A program made the translations under genes and the position numbers. Shown piece after piece: positions 1 to 7,276 of a stretch of 10,490 nt of DNA. The first letter of the stretch is position 1. Each line of letters starts with the position of its first letter. Source of the DNA: Lachnoclostridium sp. (GTDB lineage: Bacteria; Bacillota_A; Clostridia; Lachnospirales; Lachnospiraceae); assembly GCA_015057755.1 (NCBI GenBank), contig SVDR01000072.1, positions 1-10,490 on the forward strand, given 5' to 3'. The notes beneath the pieces are model-generated. The model was not told the origin of the DNA. It worked only from the letters and a program-made list of their open reading frames with translations, and ran no database searches.

Positions 1-779
1 GTCAGGTGCGGTGCGTTACGAAGGTATGCACGGCCACCGGAAAGCATGGAACCCCACTCCGGAGTCGGTGCTTTAACACCAAGGCCAAGGAAGCTCAGAC
101 CGGATGTGGAAAGGATCGCGGATGCTACTTTAAGGGATACCTGTACGATGATCGGAGCAAGACAGTTCGGAAGGATATGGGAAGCGATGATCTGTGCATT
201 GTTTGCACCGATTGCTTTTGCTGCCTCTACGAACTCGTTGTCACGTACAGTCATAACGGAAGATCTTACGATACGGGCATAACCCGGTACGGAAGATACT
301 GCGATCGCGATCATAAGGTTGATGATGGACGGACCTAATGCGGATACGATTGTGATGGAAAGAAGTAAGCTCGGTACTGCGAGGAGTACGTCCATAAGAC
401 GGGAGATTACCATATCTACTGTTCCACCAAAGAAACCGGAGATCGCACCAAGTGTACCACCGATTGTAAGAGCGATACCTACCGCGATAACACCTACTAC
501 GAGGGAAATTCTACCACCGTGAATAAGACGAGCTAAGATGTCACGGCCGAACTCGTCTGTACCGAACCAGTGCTCTGCACTCGGTCCCTGAAGACGGATT
601 GCTGTGTTCTGCTTGATTACAACAGCGTCATAATCGAACAGGAAGTCTGCGAAAACAGCCAGTAAGATCAGGAAAATTACCATCGCAAGACCTACCATGG
701 CCATTTTATTCTTTTTCAAACGGCGCCATACTTCTTCGAACTGGCTACGCTTTTTTGGAGCTGCTTTTGTTGCTGCCAT
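1..779 (-). CDS. dppC: Peptide ABC transporter permease, DppC/OppC type (3' end cut by window)
   Basis: Second inner-membrane permease of a peptide importer, pairing with the DppB-type protein upstream. The frame is open from an ATG at 777-779 to the window edge, giving 259 residues; family members are about 280-300, so only a short C-terminal piece is missing. Seen: a basic N-terminal tail with TM1 at about residues 28-47, the OppC/DppC signature HWFGTDEFGRDILARLIHGG (70-89), several further hydrophobic segments, and the EAA loop that contacts the ATPase (about 183-211, EFVEAAKAIGANNAQII and on). The C-terminal GLSFLGLGVKAPTPEWG stretch (227-243) is also typical. AGGAGG lies just upstream of the ATG, and only 11 bp separate it from the dppB stop, so the two are translated from one mRNA. 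The substrate cannot be told from the permease; Dpp is used as the generic name. Confidence 0.93.
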   Translation of the reverse strand, partial: MAATKAAPKKRSQFEEVWRRLKKNKMAMVGLAMVIFLILLAVFADFLFDYDAVVIKQNTAIRLQGPSAEHWFGTDEFGRDILARLIHGGRISLVVGVIAVGIALTIGGTLGAISGFFGGTVDMVISRLMDVLLAVPSLLLSITIVSALGPSIINLMIAIAVSSVPGYARIVRSSVMTVRDNEFVEAAKAIGANNAQIIASHILPNCLAPIIVQVSLKVASAILSTSGLSFLGLGVKAPTPEWGSMLSGGRAYLRNAPHL

Positions 780-790
780 ATGATGCCTCC

Positions 791-1720
791 TTATTTCTTG
801 TACTGCGCTTTGATACGCGGGTCAATGAACGCATACAGAATGTCAACTAAAAGGTTAACACAGCTGAATGTGATTGTAAGAATGATAATGTTACCGAGAA
901 CCTGAGTTGTATCCTTTGTCTTGATGGAGTCAACTGTGGAACGACCGATACCCGGCCAAGCGAATACTGTCTCTGTAAGTGTAGCACCACCTAAAAGGGA
1001 ACCGAACTGAAGACCGATGGCTGTAACTACCGGGATCAGGGCGTTTCTTAATGCGTGCTGGTAAACAACTTTTCCTTCCGGAACACCCTTCGCTCTCGCT
1101 GTACGGATATAGTCCGCACGGATAACTTCGAGCATGGAGGAACGTGTCATACGTGTGATAAGGGCAGCATCACCTGTACCAAGTGTGATAGCCGGCATGA
1201 TATAAGAGCTCCAGCCCTTGTTACCACCGGACGGTAACCAGCCAAGGTTCAGGGAGAACAGGATGATCATCATAAGACCAAGCCAGAAGTTCGGTGTAGC
1301 TACACCGATAAGAGCTACTACCATACCTACGTTATCGAACATAGAGTACTGTTTTGTAGCAGAGATAATACCGATCGGAAGCGCAATGCCTACCGCTACA
1401 AGGATAGACCAGAACGCAAGTTTCGCTGTGTTCGGGAAACAGGAAACGATCATATTTGTAACCGGACGACCTGTCTTGTAGGAGTTACCCATGTCACCCT
1501 GTAACAGGTTGAGCATGTATCTCGCATACTGTACGATTACAGGCTGGTCAAGTCCGAGTTCATGTCTAAGTGCTTCGATTGTTGCTGCGTCAGCGTCTTC
1601 ACCGGCAAGCATAGCCGCTGTATCACCTGGTGAAAGGCTGATAATGAAATATACAAGGAATGTAACGCCGATTAATACCGGGATCAGCATTACAAGACGT
1701 TTGATGACGTATCTACTCAT
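791..1720 (-). CDS. dppB: Peptide ABC transporter permease, DppB/OppB type
   Basis: First permease subunit of a dipeptide/oligopeptide importer in the cytoplasmic membrane. It has 309 residues, normal for the family. Seen: an N-terminal membrane anchor MSRYVIKRLVMLIPVLIGVT, a large extracytoplasmic loop (about 31-95) and about five more membrane segments. The EAA-type coupling loop is at about 203-231 (DYIRTARAKGVPEGKVVYQH). The conserved TVFAWPGIGR is at 251-260 and the family's C-terminal YAFIDPRIK at 296-304. The ATG at 1718-1720 is preceded by GGAAGG seven bases away. It lies downstream of the binding-protein gene, separated by about 150 bp that hold a stem-loop, and is almost contiguous with the dppC-type gene. 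Codon use is strongly biased (CGT, GGT, GTA), as in its neighbours. Whether it carries di-, oligo- or muropeptides is open. Confidence 0.95.
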   Translation of the reverse strand: MSRYVIKRLVMLIPVLIGVTFLVYFIISLSPGDTAAMLAGEDADAATIEALRHELGLDQPVIVQYARYMLNLLQGDMGNSYKTGRPVTNMIVSCFPNTAKLAFWSILVAVGIALPIGIISATKQYSMFDNVGMVVALIGVATPNFWLGLMMIILFSLNLGWLPSGGNKGWSSYIMPAITLGTGDAALITRMTRSSMLEVIRADYIRTARAKGVPEGKVVYQHALRNALIPVVTAIGLQFGSLLGGATLTETVFAWPGIGRSTVDSIKTKDTTQVLGNIIILTITFSCVNLLVDILYAFIDPRIKAQYKK

Positions 1721-1801
1721 TTATACCTTCCAATCTGCCTATAAATGGCCCCTTATTTTTCTTGCTGTTAACAGAATTTTAACAATTTCTGTCATTTTAA
1801 A

Positions 1802-1831
1802 ACACGGTGCGAGTTGTACCCCGCACCGTGT
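1802..1831 (-). terminator. Intercistronic stem-loop between binding-protein and permease genes
   Basis: A perfect 10-bp inverted repeat (ACACGGTGCG at 1802-1811 and CGCACCGTGT at 1822-1831) with a 10-base loop lies just behind the binding-protein stop. On the minus strand it is followed by only four U (TTTTAAAATG), so it looks like a leaky terminator or a 3'-end stabiliser rather than a full stop. Such elements commonly let the binding protein be made in excess over the permeases. The permease genes have no convincing promoter of their own in the remaining gap. Confidence 0.7.
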
Positions 1832-1871
1832 AACACTACGTTTTTACAACAAGTGTAAGAATCAGATTAAA

Positions 1872-3476
1872 TTATTCCTCGTAGTGAGCGTTACCAGCGT
1901 AGTGGGAAGCACCCTTGTGGAGTCTGAAGCCCTTAAGGTCTGCACGTACACCTACGTTGTCATCTTTGTAGTAGATCGGTACCCACGGAGCGAGTTCTTT
2001 AAGTCTGAACTGAAGCTCTTTGTAGAGTTCCATACGTTTTTCCTGATCGATCTCAACCTGAGCTGCCTCGATAAGGGAGTCAACCTGCTCGTCGTCTAAC
2101 CAAGCACGGTTACCTGTAGCACCGAAGTTGGAGCTGTGGAACAGAGCGAATGTGGAACCGTCAGCATCGAAGGAACCGTTGGACCAACCAAGGAAGAATA
2201 ACTCGTGGTCACCAGCTGTAAGGATCTCAAGAAGAGCACCCCACTCATATGTGGAGATTTCTACGTTGATGCCGATCTCAGCAAGCTGAGCCTGAACGAT
2301 TGTAGCGGAACGTGTTCTTGTATCACCGTTTACGTAGATGGAGCAATCGAAACCATCCGGGTAACCAGCTTCAGCCATAAGCTCTTTAGCTTTCTCAACG
2401 TTGTACTCGTAAGCTGTTACTTCGTCTGTCCAGCCCGGTACCATGGAGTTGATGTAGGAGTTAGCCGGTGTACCACGACCCTCGATGATAGTGTCGATGA
2501 ATACCTGCTGATCGATAGCCATGTTGATAGCCTGACGAACACGTACATCAGAGAATTTCTCTTTGGATGTGTTCATACCCATGTACTCGATGGAAGAGGA
2601 CGGCTGGGAAAGAAGAAGAACATCCGGGTTAGCCTCTACGTTTACACAGTCGATAGCGTCTACGTTCCAAACGATATCAACTTCGCCTGCCTCGAGAGCG
2701 ATTGTACGAGCGGAACCCTCCGGGATAACGCGTACTTCGATGGAAGTAGCGATCGGCATCTCGCCCCAGAAGTTCTCGTTACGAACTAATGTGTAATGGT
2801 CGTTCGGAACCCACTCTGTCGGAACGAATGGACCAGAACCAAGAACTGTGTCAACATCACCATAAGCATCACCAGCTGCTTCTACTGCTGCTTTGGAAAG
2901 GATGTTAAGACCGGAGTCTGTTGTCTTTGTGATGAACGGAGCTGTAACCTGTTTAAGGTTCATCTTAACTGTGTGCTCATCGATAACTTCTACTGTGTCA
3001 ACTGCCTCTACGTCAGATTTTGTCTTTGCAGACTCCATAGCACGCTCGTATGTGAACTTAACGTCCTCAGCTGTAACCGGTGTGCCATCGGAGAAGCAAG
3101 CGTTCTCGTAAAGGTGGAATGTGTAGGATAAACCATCCTCAGAAATCTCATAGGACTCAGCGAGTTCGCCAACAAGTTCGCCGTCATCGTTGATTGTCAT
3201 AAGAGTCTGATATACGTGGTTCATGAATACAGAAGATGTTGTATCGTTCTGGTTAGCCGGGTCACATGTAACGATGTCTGCGCCCATAGCGATAACGATA
3301 TCTGTATCTGTGATTGTAGCGCCTGTAGAAGCCGCTTCTGTCTGTGTAGCTGCGCCGTCATTTGCTGCCGGAGCTGCTGTTGTTGCTGTTGTGCTGGAGC
3401 CGCCGCCACATGCTGTGAGCATCATAGCTGCTGCCATAGCTGCTGCTGCAACTTTTGTCATGCTTGTCTTTCTCAT
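1872..3476 (-). CDS. Peptide-binding lipoprotein of ABC transporter (SBP_bac_5 family)
   Basis: Extracytoplasmic substrate-binding lipoprotein that delivers peptide (or a related ligand) to the downstream permeases. It has 534 residues, normal for family 5. Seen: a basic N-terminus, a hydrophobic stretch and the lipobox LTAC with lipidated Cys23. A Ser/Thr/Ala-rich linker (about 24-55) follows, then the SBP_bac_5 domain with LAESYEISEDGLSYTFHL (105-122), FSDGTPVTAEDVKFTYERA (128-146), GSGPF (213-217), RNENFWG (232-238) and VRVRQAINMAID (311-322). The ATG at 3474-3476 is chosen because it gives a proper signal peptide and has AGGAGG ten bases upstream; the frame stays open 26 codons further upstream, but that extension overlaps leader hairpins. 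It is the first gene of the operon, under a near-consensus promoter, with codon bias suggesting high expression. The ligand is unknown; a nearby RpiR regulator hints at cell-wall or sugar-linked peptides. Confidence 0.95.
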   Translation of the reverse strand: MRKTSMTKVAAAAMAAAMMLTACGGGSSTTATTAAPAANDGAATQTEAASTGATITDTDIVIAMGADIVTCDPANQNDTTSSVFMNHVYQTLMTINDDGELVGELAESYEISEDGLSYTFHLYENACFSDGTPVTAEDVKFTYERAMESAKTKSDVEAVDTVEVIDEHTVKMNLKQVTAPFITKTTDSGLNILSKAAVEAAGDAYGDVDTVLGSGPFVPTEWVPNDHYTLVRNENFWGEMPIATSIEVRVIPEGSARTIALEAGEVDIVWNVDAIDCVNVEANPDVLLLSQPSSSIEYMGMNTSKEKFSDVRVRQAINMAIDQQVFIDTIIEGRGTPANSYINSMVPGWTDEVTAYEYNVEKAKELMAEAGYPDGFDCSIYVNGDTRTRSATIVQAQLAEIGINVEISTYEWGALLEILTAGDHELFFLGWSNGSFDADGSTFALFHSSNFGATGNRAWLDDEQVDSLIEAAQVEIDQEKRMELYKELQFRLKELAPWVPIYYKDDNVGVRADLKGFRLHKGASHYAGNAHYEE

Positions 3477-3499
3477 GATATGTAATCCTCCTTTTATAG

Positions 3500-3515
3500 T
3501 TACGCTTTCGCGTAA
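3500..3515 (-). promoter_or_regulatory. Leader hairpin next to the ribosome binding site of the binding-protein gene
   Basis: TTACGC and GCGTAA form a 6-bp stem closed by a GAAA (GNRA-type) tetraloop when read as minus-strand RNA. It ends about seven bases before the AGGAGG of the binding-protein gene. It is well placed to stabilise the mRNA or modulate ribosome access. The function is inferred. Confidence 0.45.
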
Positions 3516-3518
3516 TTC

Positions 3519-3547
3519 GTTTCTGTTTTTTGCACGCAAACAGAAAC
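3519..3547 (-). promoter_or_regulatory. 10-bp leader hairpin or palindromic operator of the transporter operon
   Basis: GTTTCTGTTT (3519-3528) and AAACAGAAAC (3538-3547) are a perfect 10-bp inverted repeat with a 9-base loop. It lies in the transcribed leader at roughly +15 to +43 from the expected start near 3562. It could act as an RNA hairpin or, being a palindrome near the promoter, as a protein-binding site, for instance for the RpiR-type regulator encoded upstream. The sequence does not decide between them. Confidence 0.5.
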
Positions 3548-3568
3548 TTCGCATACTGCTCGTTCAAT

Positions 3569-3597
3569 ATCATATCAGTTTTATACAATCTTGTCAA
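3569..3597 (-). promoter_or_regulatory. Sigma-A promoter of the peptide transporter operon
   Basis: On the minus strand TTGACA (3592-3597) and TATGAT (3569-3574) are spaced by exactly 17 bases. The -35 matches consensus at 6/6 and the -10 at 5/6. The start should lie near 3562, giving a leader of about 86 bases. The stretch upstream of the -35 is very AT-rich and could act as an UP element. Confidence 0.85.
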
Positions 3598-3671
3598 TTA
3601 TTTTCGTTACTTTACCGTGATTTTTAACATTTTTACCAGTTTACCATTTTCTTGAATTCACTTCTCTGTCA

Positions 3672-3704
3672 CCGCGCTATAGTTTTCACTATACCAATGC
3701 ACGG
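3672..3704 (-). repeat. Palindromic hairpin between regulator gene and transporter promoter
   Basis: TATAGT-GAAA-ACTATA (3678-3693) is a 16-bp palindrome. On the minus strand it is flanked by CCGTGC (3699-3704) and GCGCGG (3672-3677), which can also pair, giving a longer hairpin with a GAAA loop. No U-run follows, so it is not a convincing terminator for the regulator gene. It lies about 80 bp upstream of the transporter -35 box, and an operator role is possible. Confidence 0.4.
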
Positions 3705-3747
3705 CATGATACTTACATTTTTCTGCCAGATCCCCCTCCAATATAGT

Positions 3748-4626
3748 TTAATTTACGGTTCCGACATATCCAATGGCTTCTCGCGTCTCAGCAAGTTCTG
3801 CTCTCAGCCTGGTCGTTTCTTCCAAATCATGCATAGCTGCAAAGTACGCAAGTGCATTTGATATAGAAAAAAAGCCCAAAACCGAATTGTAAAAATAAAG
3901 ATCGTGATTGTCACATACCAGAATTTCCGTTGCACTTGCCGCTACCGGTGCGTTTTCCTTGTCTGTGATCACAATCTGCGGCACGTTCTTCTTTTCAAGG
4001 TATTTCGTTGTATTGACAAGGTATTTCGCATATCCCGGTGTCGAAAACAGGATCACAACATCTTCCGCACCCGTATGAGCCATATAGTTGTTGTAGATCG
4101 CACGTGTAACGGAACTGAGATCTATCGCGTGAACGCCGATCGTAAGCAAACGTCTCGTCAGATATGCGGCTGCAGCCGTTCCCAGTTCATTTCCGACCAC
4201 ATAAACCGTCCGCGCCTGCTTGATCAGCGATACTGCATTCAGAATACGCTCCAGCTGATTCTTTGAATAAGTATTCTTTACAACCGACAGTTCATTTTCC
4301 ACAAACCGCTTATAAAGATATTCCTTATCCATACTCTCATCCAGAGTAACTCCGACACGTCCTACAACGCGGAATGATACACTCTCCCTGTCAAGCCGCG
4401 ACTGCAGGTATTCTTTCATCCGCTTTTTCAGTTCTACAAAGCTTCCTGCTCCGACCTTTTTCGCAAAGCGGAGAATGGTTACTTCCGTAACCCCCAGTGA
4501 CTCCGACACCTCTTTCAGGGATTGAAAACACACTTCTTCCGGATACGTGAAAAGATAGTCTGCAATTCTCTTCTGCACGGTACTGAGCGTGTCATATTTC
4601 CCTCTAATTTCTTCCAGAAAATCCAT
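3748..4626 (-). CDS. MurR/RpiR-family transcriptional regulator (HTH + SIS domain)
   Basis: A 292-residue DNA-binding regulator, typical family length. Seen: an N-terminal HTH_6 domain (about 1-77) with the recognition region SLKEVSESLGVTEVTILRFA (36-55), a linker, and a C-terminal SIS sugar-isomerase-like effector domain (about 125-250). The two SIS ligand segments are altered: VVGNELGTAAAAYL (143-156) and LFSTPGYAKYL (193-203) stand where a GxGxS and an SxSGxT pattern are usual, so the effector may not be an ordinary sugar phosphate. The start at 4624-4626 fits the family N-terminus and has a G-rich ribosome binding site (six G) four bases upstream; an upstream in-frame ATG at 4723-4725 precedes the promoter and is rejected. 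It stands alone between leuS and the peptide transporter operon, same strand, so it probably controls that operon and itself. Arg codons are more varied (CGG, CGC, AGA) than in the transporter genes. Confidence 0.92.
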   Translation of the reverse strand: MDFLEEIRGKYDTLSTVQKRIADYLFTYPEEVCFQSLKEVSESLGVTEVTILRFAKKVGAGSFVELKKRMKEYLQSRLDRESVSFRVVGRVGVTLDESMDKEYLYKRFVENELSVVKNTYSKNQLERILNAVSLIKQARTVYVVGNELGTAAAAYLTRRLLTIGVHAIDLSSVTRAIYNNYMAHTGAEDVVILFSTPGYAKYLVNTTKYLEKKNVPQIVITDKENAPVAASATEILVCDNHDLYFYNSVLGFFSISNALAYFAAMHDLEETTRLRAELAETREAIGYVGTVN

Positions 4627-4654
4627 AAGTCCCCCCAAATTATGAAACTCCCAT

Positions 4655-4713
4655 TTTAGCATGCTACTACTATAAATTCTTTTTCTACTATTATAAACAC
4701 AAACAATGCTAAA
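4655..4713. promoter_or_regulatory. Inverted repeats around the rpiR-type promoter (putative operator)
   Basis: TTTAGCAT (4655-4662) and ATGCTAAA (4706-4713) are exact 8-bp inverted copies. The inner copy also belongs to the 10-bp palindrome TAGCATGCTA (4657-4666). One copy lies in the -35/-10 spacer, the other about 20 bp past the expected transcription start, a geometry common for autorepression. Binding by the encoded regulator is inferred. Confidence 0.35.
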
Positions 4714-4718
4714 GTCCA
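4690..4718 (-). promoter_or_regulatory. Promoter of the RpiR-family regulator gene
   Basis: TGGACT (4713-4718, 4/6) and a perfect TATAAT (4690-4695) with a 17-base spacer on the minus strand. The expected start is near 4683, about 57 bases before the ATG. It lies just downstream of the leuS terminator. Confidence 0.7.
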
Positions 4719-4728
4719 GTAACATTTT

Positions 4729-4766
4729 AAAAGCTCCGGTCCTGCCTGCTGCAGAACCAGAGCTTT
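4729..4766 (-). terminator. leuS: Rho-independent terminator of leuS
   Basis: A 16-bp stem with two G-U wobbles (arms 4730-4745 and 4751-4766, 5-base loop) starts 20 bases behind the leuS stop on the minus strand. The U-run is short (TTTT, then AAAA), but the stem is long and GC-rich in its core. Confidence 0.8.
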
Positions 4767-4786
4767 CTGTCTTTCATATATGAAAC

Positions 4787-7198
4787 TTATTTGGCAACGA
4801 TATTTACGATTTTCTTCGGAACATAGATTTCCTTGATGATATTTCCTGTCAGTTTGTTGCCAAGAGCTGCTTTACCTGCCTCGATCGCATCTTCCTTAGA
4901 AATCTCAGCCGGAACCATGATAACTGTTTTTGTCTTACCATTGATCTGTACAGCAATCTCGATCTCATCGTCCTTCATCGCCGCCTCATCGTATGTCGGC
5001 CATGTGGAATGGAATACGCTATCTGTCTCGCCAAGCTCATGCCAGAGTTCTTCACCCATATGCGGAGCAAACGGTGCGATCAATGTAACAAATGTCTTTA
5101 ATGTTTCTTTATCGATGCCGCCTGTCTTCTTCGCAAGATCGATGAGTTTATTATTATACTCCATAAAGCCTGCGATAACGGTGTTAAGACCAAACTGGTC
5201 AAATCTTGTCTCGATATCATAAACCAGCTTATTGCGAAGTTTGATCATCTCTTTTGTTGCTTCAATCTCTTTATCCTTGCTGTCCATTACAAGGTTGTAG
5301 AAACGGTTCAGGAATCTGGAAACACCCTCGATACCTCTGTCGTCCCACTCGGCATCTAACTCCGGCGGACCAACGAAGAGTTCGTACATTCTAAGTGCAT
5401 CACAGCCATAATCTCTTACAAGATCATCCGGGGAAACTACATTTCCTTTGGACTTACTCATCTTGATACCATTCTTACCTGTGATCATGCCCTGATTGAA
5501 CAGTTTTGTAAACGGCTCATCGAAATCAACAACGCCGATATCATATAAGAACTTTGTATAGAATCTGGAGTACAGAAGGTGAAGCACTGCATGCTCAACA
5601 CCGCCGATGTACATATCAACCGGTAAATATTTCTGTGCTTTTTCTTTGGAAACCAGTTCATTATCATTCTTAGAATCCACATAACGTAAGAAGTACCAGG
5701 AAGAACCTGCCCACTGCGGCATTGTGTTTGTCTCACGTTTTGCCGGGGCGCCACAGCACGGACATGTTGTATTTACCCACTCATCAATCGCTGCGAGCGG
5801 AGATTCACCTGTACCTGTCGGCTGGTAGCTCTCTACCTCCGGAAGTGTTAACGGAAGCTGATCTTCCGGAACCGGAACATTTCCACAGTTCGGGCAGTGG
5901 ATGATCGGAATCGGCTCACCCCAATATCTCTGACGGGAGAATACCCAGTCACGGAGCTTAAAGTTCTCTGTTTTCTTACCGATGCCCATCTCTTCGATCA
6001 TGATCGGAGCTTCTTTTTTCAGGTAAGCAGACTCAAGACCATTCCACTCGCCGGAGTTGATCATCGTACCGCTCGCCTCTGTATAAGCCTCTGTCATGTT
6101 CTCGATCTCTACACCATCTTTCGCGATAACCTGAACGATCGGAATATCAAATTTCTTTGCAAATTCAAAGTCACGATCATCGTGAGCCGGAACGCACATG
6201 ATCGCACCTGTACCGTAATCAGCAAGTACATAGTCAGACAGCCAGATCGGAGTCTTTGCGCCGTTTAACGGGTTGATCGCATAGGAACCTGTAAATACAC
6301 CAGTCTTCTCTTTACCCTGAAGGCGGTCTACGTTGGAACGCATGGAAGCATCGAAAATATACTGCTCTACTGCTTCTCTCGTCTCATCCGTCGCAAGGGA
6401 TTTTGCCATAGCATGCTCAGGAGCAAGAACCATGAAAGTTGCACCGTGCAGTGTGTCCGGTCTTGTTGTGTAAACTGTGATCTTCTCCTCGCGGCCGTCT
6501 ACCGGGAACTGAATCTCAGCACCGTAGGATTTGCCGATCCACTCAGTCTGCATCTTTTTAACTTTTTCCGGCCAGTCAAGCTTATCGAGATCATTTAACA
6601 ATCTGTCTGCATAAGCTGTGATCTTTAACATCCACTGACGAAGATTTTTCTTTGTAACCGGTGTGCCACAACGCTCACATGCACCGTTCACAACTTCCTC
6701 ATTTGCAAGACCAGTCTTACAGGACGGGCACCAGTTGATCGGGAATTCCTTTTCATAAGCGAGACCTTTTTTAAACATCTGTACAAAGATCCACTGTGTC
6801 CATTTGTAGAATGCCGGATCTGTTGTATTTACTTCCATATCCCAGTCATAGAGAGCTGCGATCTCATTGATCTGACGTTTGATATTTGCCACGTTTTCTG
6901 CTGTGGATTTTGCCGGGTGTACACCCATCTTGATCGCATAGTTCTCAGCCGGAAGTCCGAAAGCATCCCAGCCCATCGGATGGATCACATATTTACCTTT
7001 TAATAATTGGTAACGGCTCCAAACATCAGAGATTACATAACCTCTCCAATGGCCTACATGAAGACCGCTGCCGGACGGATACGGGAACATATCCAGACAA
7101 TAATATTTTTCTTTTTTGCCGTCATCGACATTGACCGGGTTCTGTGCCCAGTGCTCGCGCCATTTTTTCTCGATGGCTGTGTGATTGTAATGTGCCAT
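4787..7198 (-). CDS. leuS: Leucine--tRNA ligase
   Basis: Cytoplasmic class I synthetase that charges tRNA-Leu. It has 803 residues, the normal bacterial length. Seen in order: the HIGH-type motif HVGH (47-50) in PYPSGSGLHVGHWRGY; a zinc-knuckle pair CPSC (157-160) and CERC (174-177); the CP1 editing domain with TTRPDTL (244-250) and GTGAIMCVPAHDDRDFEFA (329-347), holding the Asp that anchors the mischarged amino acid. Then come a second Cys set CPNC (435-438) and CPCC (479-482), the catalytic KMSKS (579-583), the anticodon-binding domain, and a C-terminal tail ending VPKKIVNIVAK. Both active site and editing site look intact. The ATG at 7196-7198 has GGAGG seven bases upstream. It is monocistronic, controlled by a leucine T-box leader, and closed by a strong hairpin. 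Confidence 0.99.
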   Translation of the reverse strand: MAHYNHTAIEKKWREHWAQNPVNVDDGKKEKYYCLDMFPYPSGSGLHVGHWRGYVISDVWSRYQLLKGKYVIHPMGWDAFGLPAENYAIKMGVHPAKSTAENVANIKRQINEIAALYDWDMEVNTTDPAFYKWTQWIFVQMFKKGLAYEKEFPINWCPSCKTGLANEEVVNGACERCGTPVTKKNLRQWMLKITAYADRLLNDLDKLDWPEKVKKMQTEWIGKSYGAEIQFPVDGREEKITVYTTRPDTLHGATFMVLAPEHAMAKSLATDETREAVEQYIFDASMRSNVDRLQGKEKTGVFTGSYAINPLNGAKTPIWLSDYVLADYGTGAIMCVPAHDDRDFEFAKKFDIPIVQVIAKDGVEIENMTEAYTEASGTMINSGEWNGLESAYLKKEAPIMIEEMGIGKKTENFKLRDWVFSRQRYWGEPIPIIHCPNCGNVPVPEDQLPLTLPEVESYQPTGTGESPLAAIDEWVNTTCPCCGAPAKRETNTMPQWAGSSWYFLRYVDSKNDNELVSKEKAQKYLPVDMYIGGVEHAVLHLLYSRFYTKFLYDIGVVDFDEPFTKLFNQGMITGKNGIKMSKSKGNVVSPDDLVRDYGCDALRMYELFVGPPELDAEWDDRGIEGVSRFLNRFYNLVMDSKDKEIEATKEMIKLRNKLVYDIETRFDQFGLNTVIAGFMEYNNKLIDLAKKTGGIDKETLKTFVTLIAPFAPHMGEELWHELGETDSVFHSTWPTYDEAAMKDDEIEIAVQINGKTKTVIMVPAEISKEDAIEAGKAALGNKLTGNIIKEIYVPKKIVNIVAK

Positions 7199-7231
7199 GA
7201 GTATTCCTCCATTTACAATAATAATGAATAT

Positions 7232-7276
7232 AAAAAGCCCCCATCTCTATCCTAAATATAGAGACGTGGGGGCTTT
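7232..7276 (-). terminator. T-box regulated terminator upstream of leuS
   Basis: Arms AAAGCCCCCA...TCTCTAT (7234-7250) and ATAGAGA...TGGGGGCTTT (7258-7276) pair over 17 bp, with a two-base bulge at 7265-7266. A U-run (7232-7236) follows on the minus strand. The 5' arm shares CACG and CTCT with the antiterminator, so the two folds exclude each other. Confidence 0.95.

Noticed and set aside
6..522. Plus-strand frames at the left edge
   Set aside because: They are antisense to the DppC-type permease, whose conserved motifs are unmistakable on the minus strand.
1491..2099. Plus-strand open frame of 202 codons across the binding-protein/permease junction
   Set aside because: It is antisense to two well-supported genes, has no ribosome binding site or recognisable protein, and results from the biased codon use of the real genes.
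2205..2789. Plus-strand open frame of 194 codons inside the binding-protein gene
   Set aside because: Antisense shadow of the SBP_bac_5 coding sequence with a Cys/Val/Ser-rich, unnatural composition.
3216..3485. Cys-rich plus-strand frame resembling a small metal-binding protein
   Set aside because: The Cys run is the antisense reading of the Ala/Thr-rich signal peptide and linker of the lipoprotein; it has no promoter or start signal.
3645..3659. Possible CodY box upstream of the peptide transporter promoter
   Set aside because: By eye it matches only 10 of 15 positions of AATTTTCWGAAAATT, with one half intact; this is too weak in an AT-rich region.
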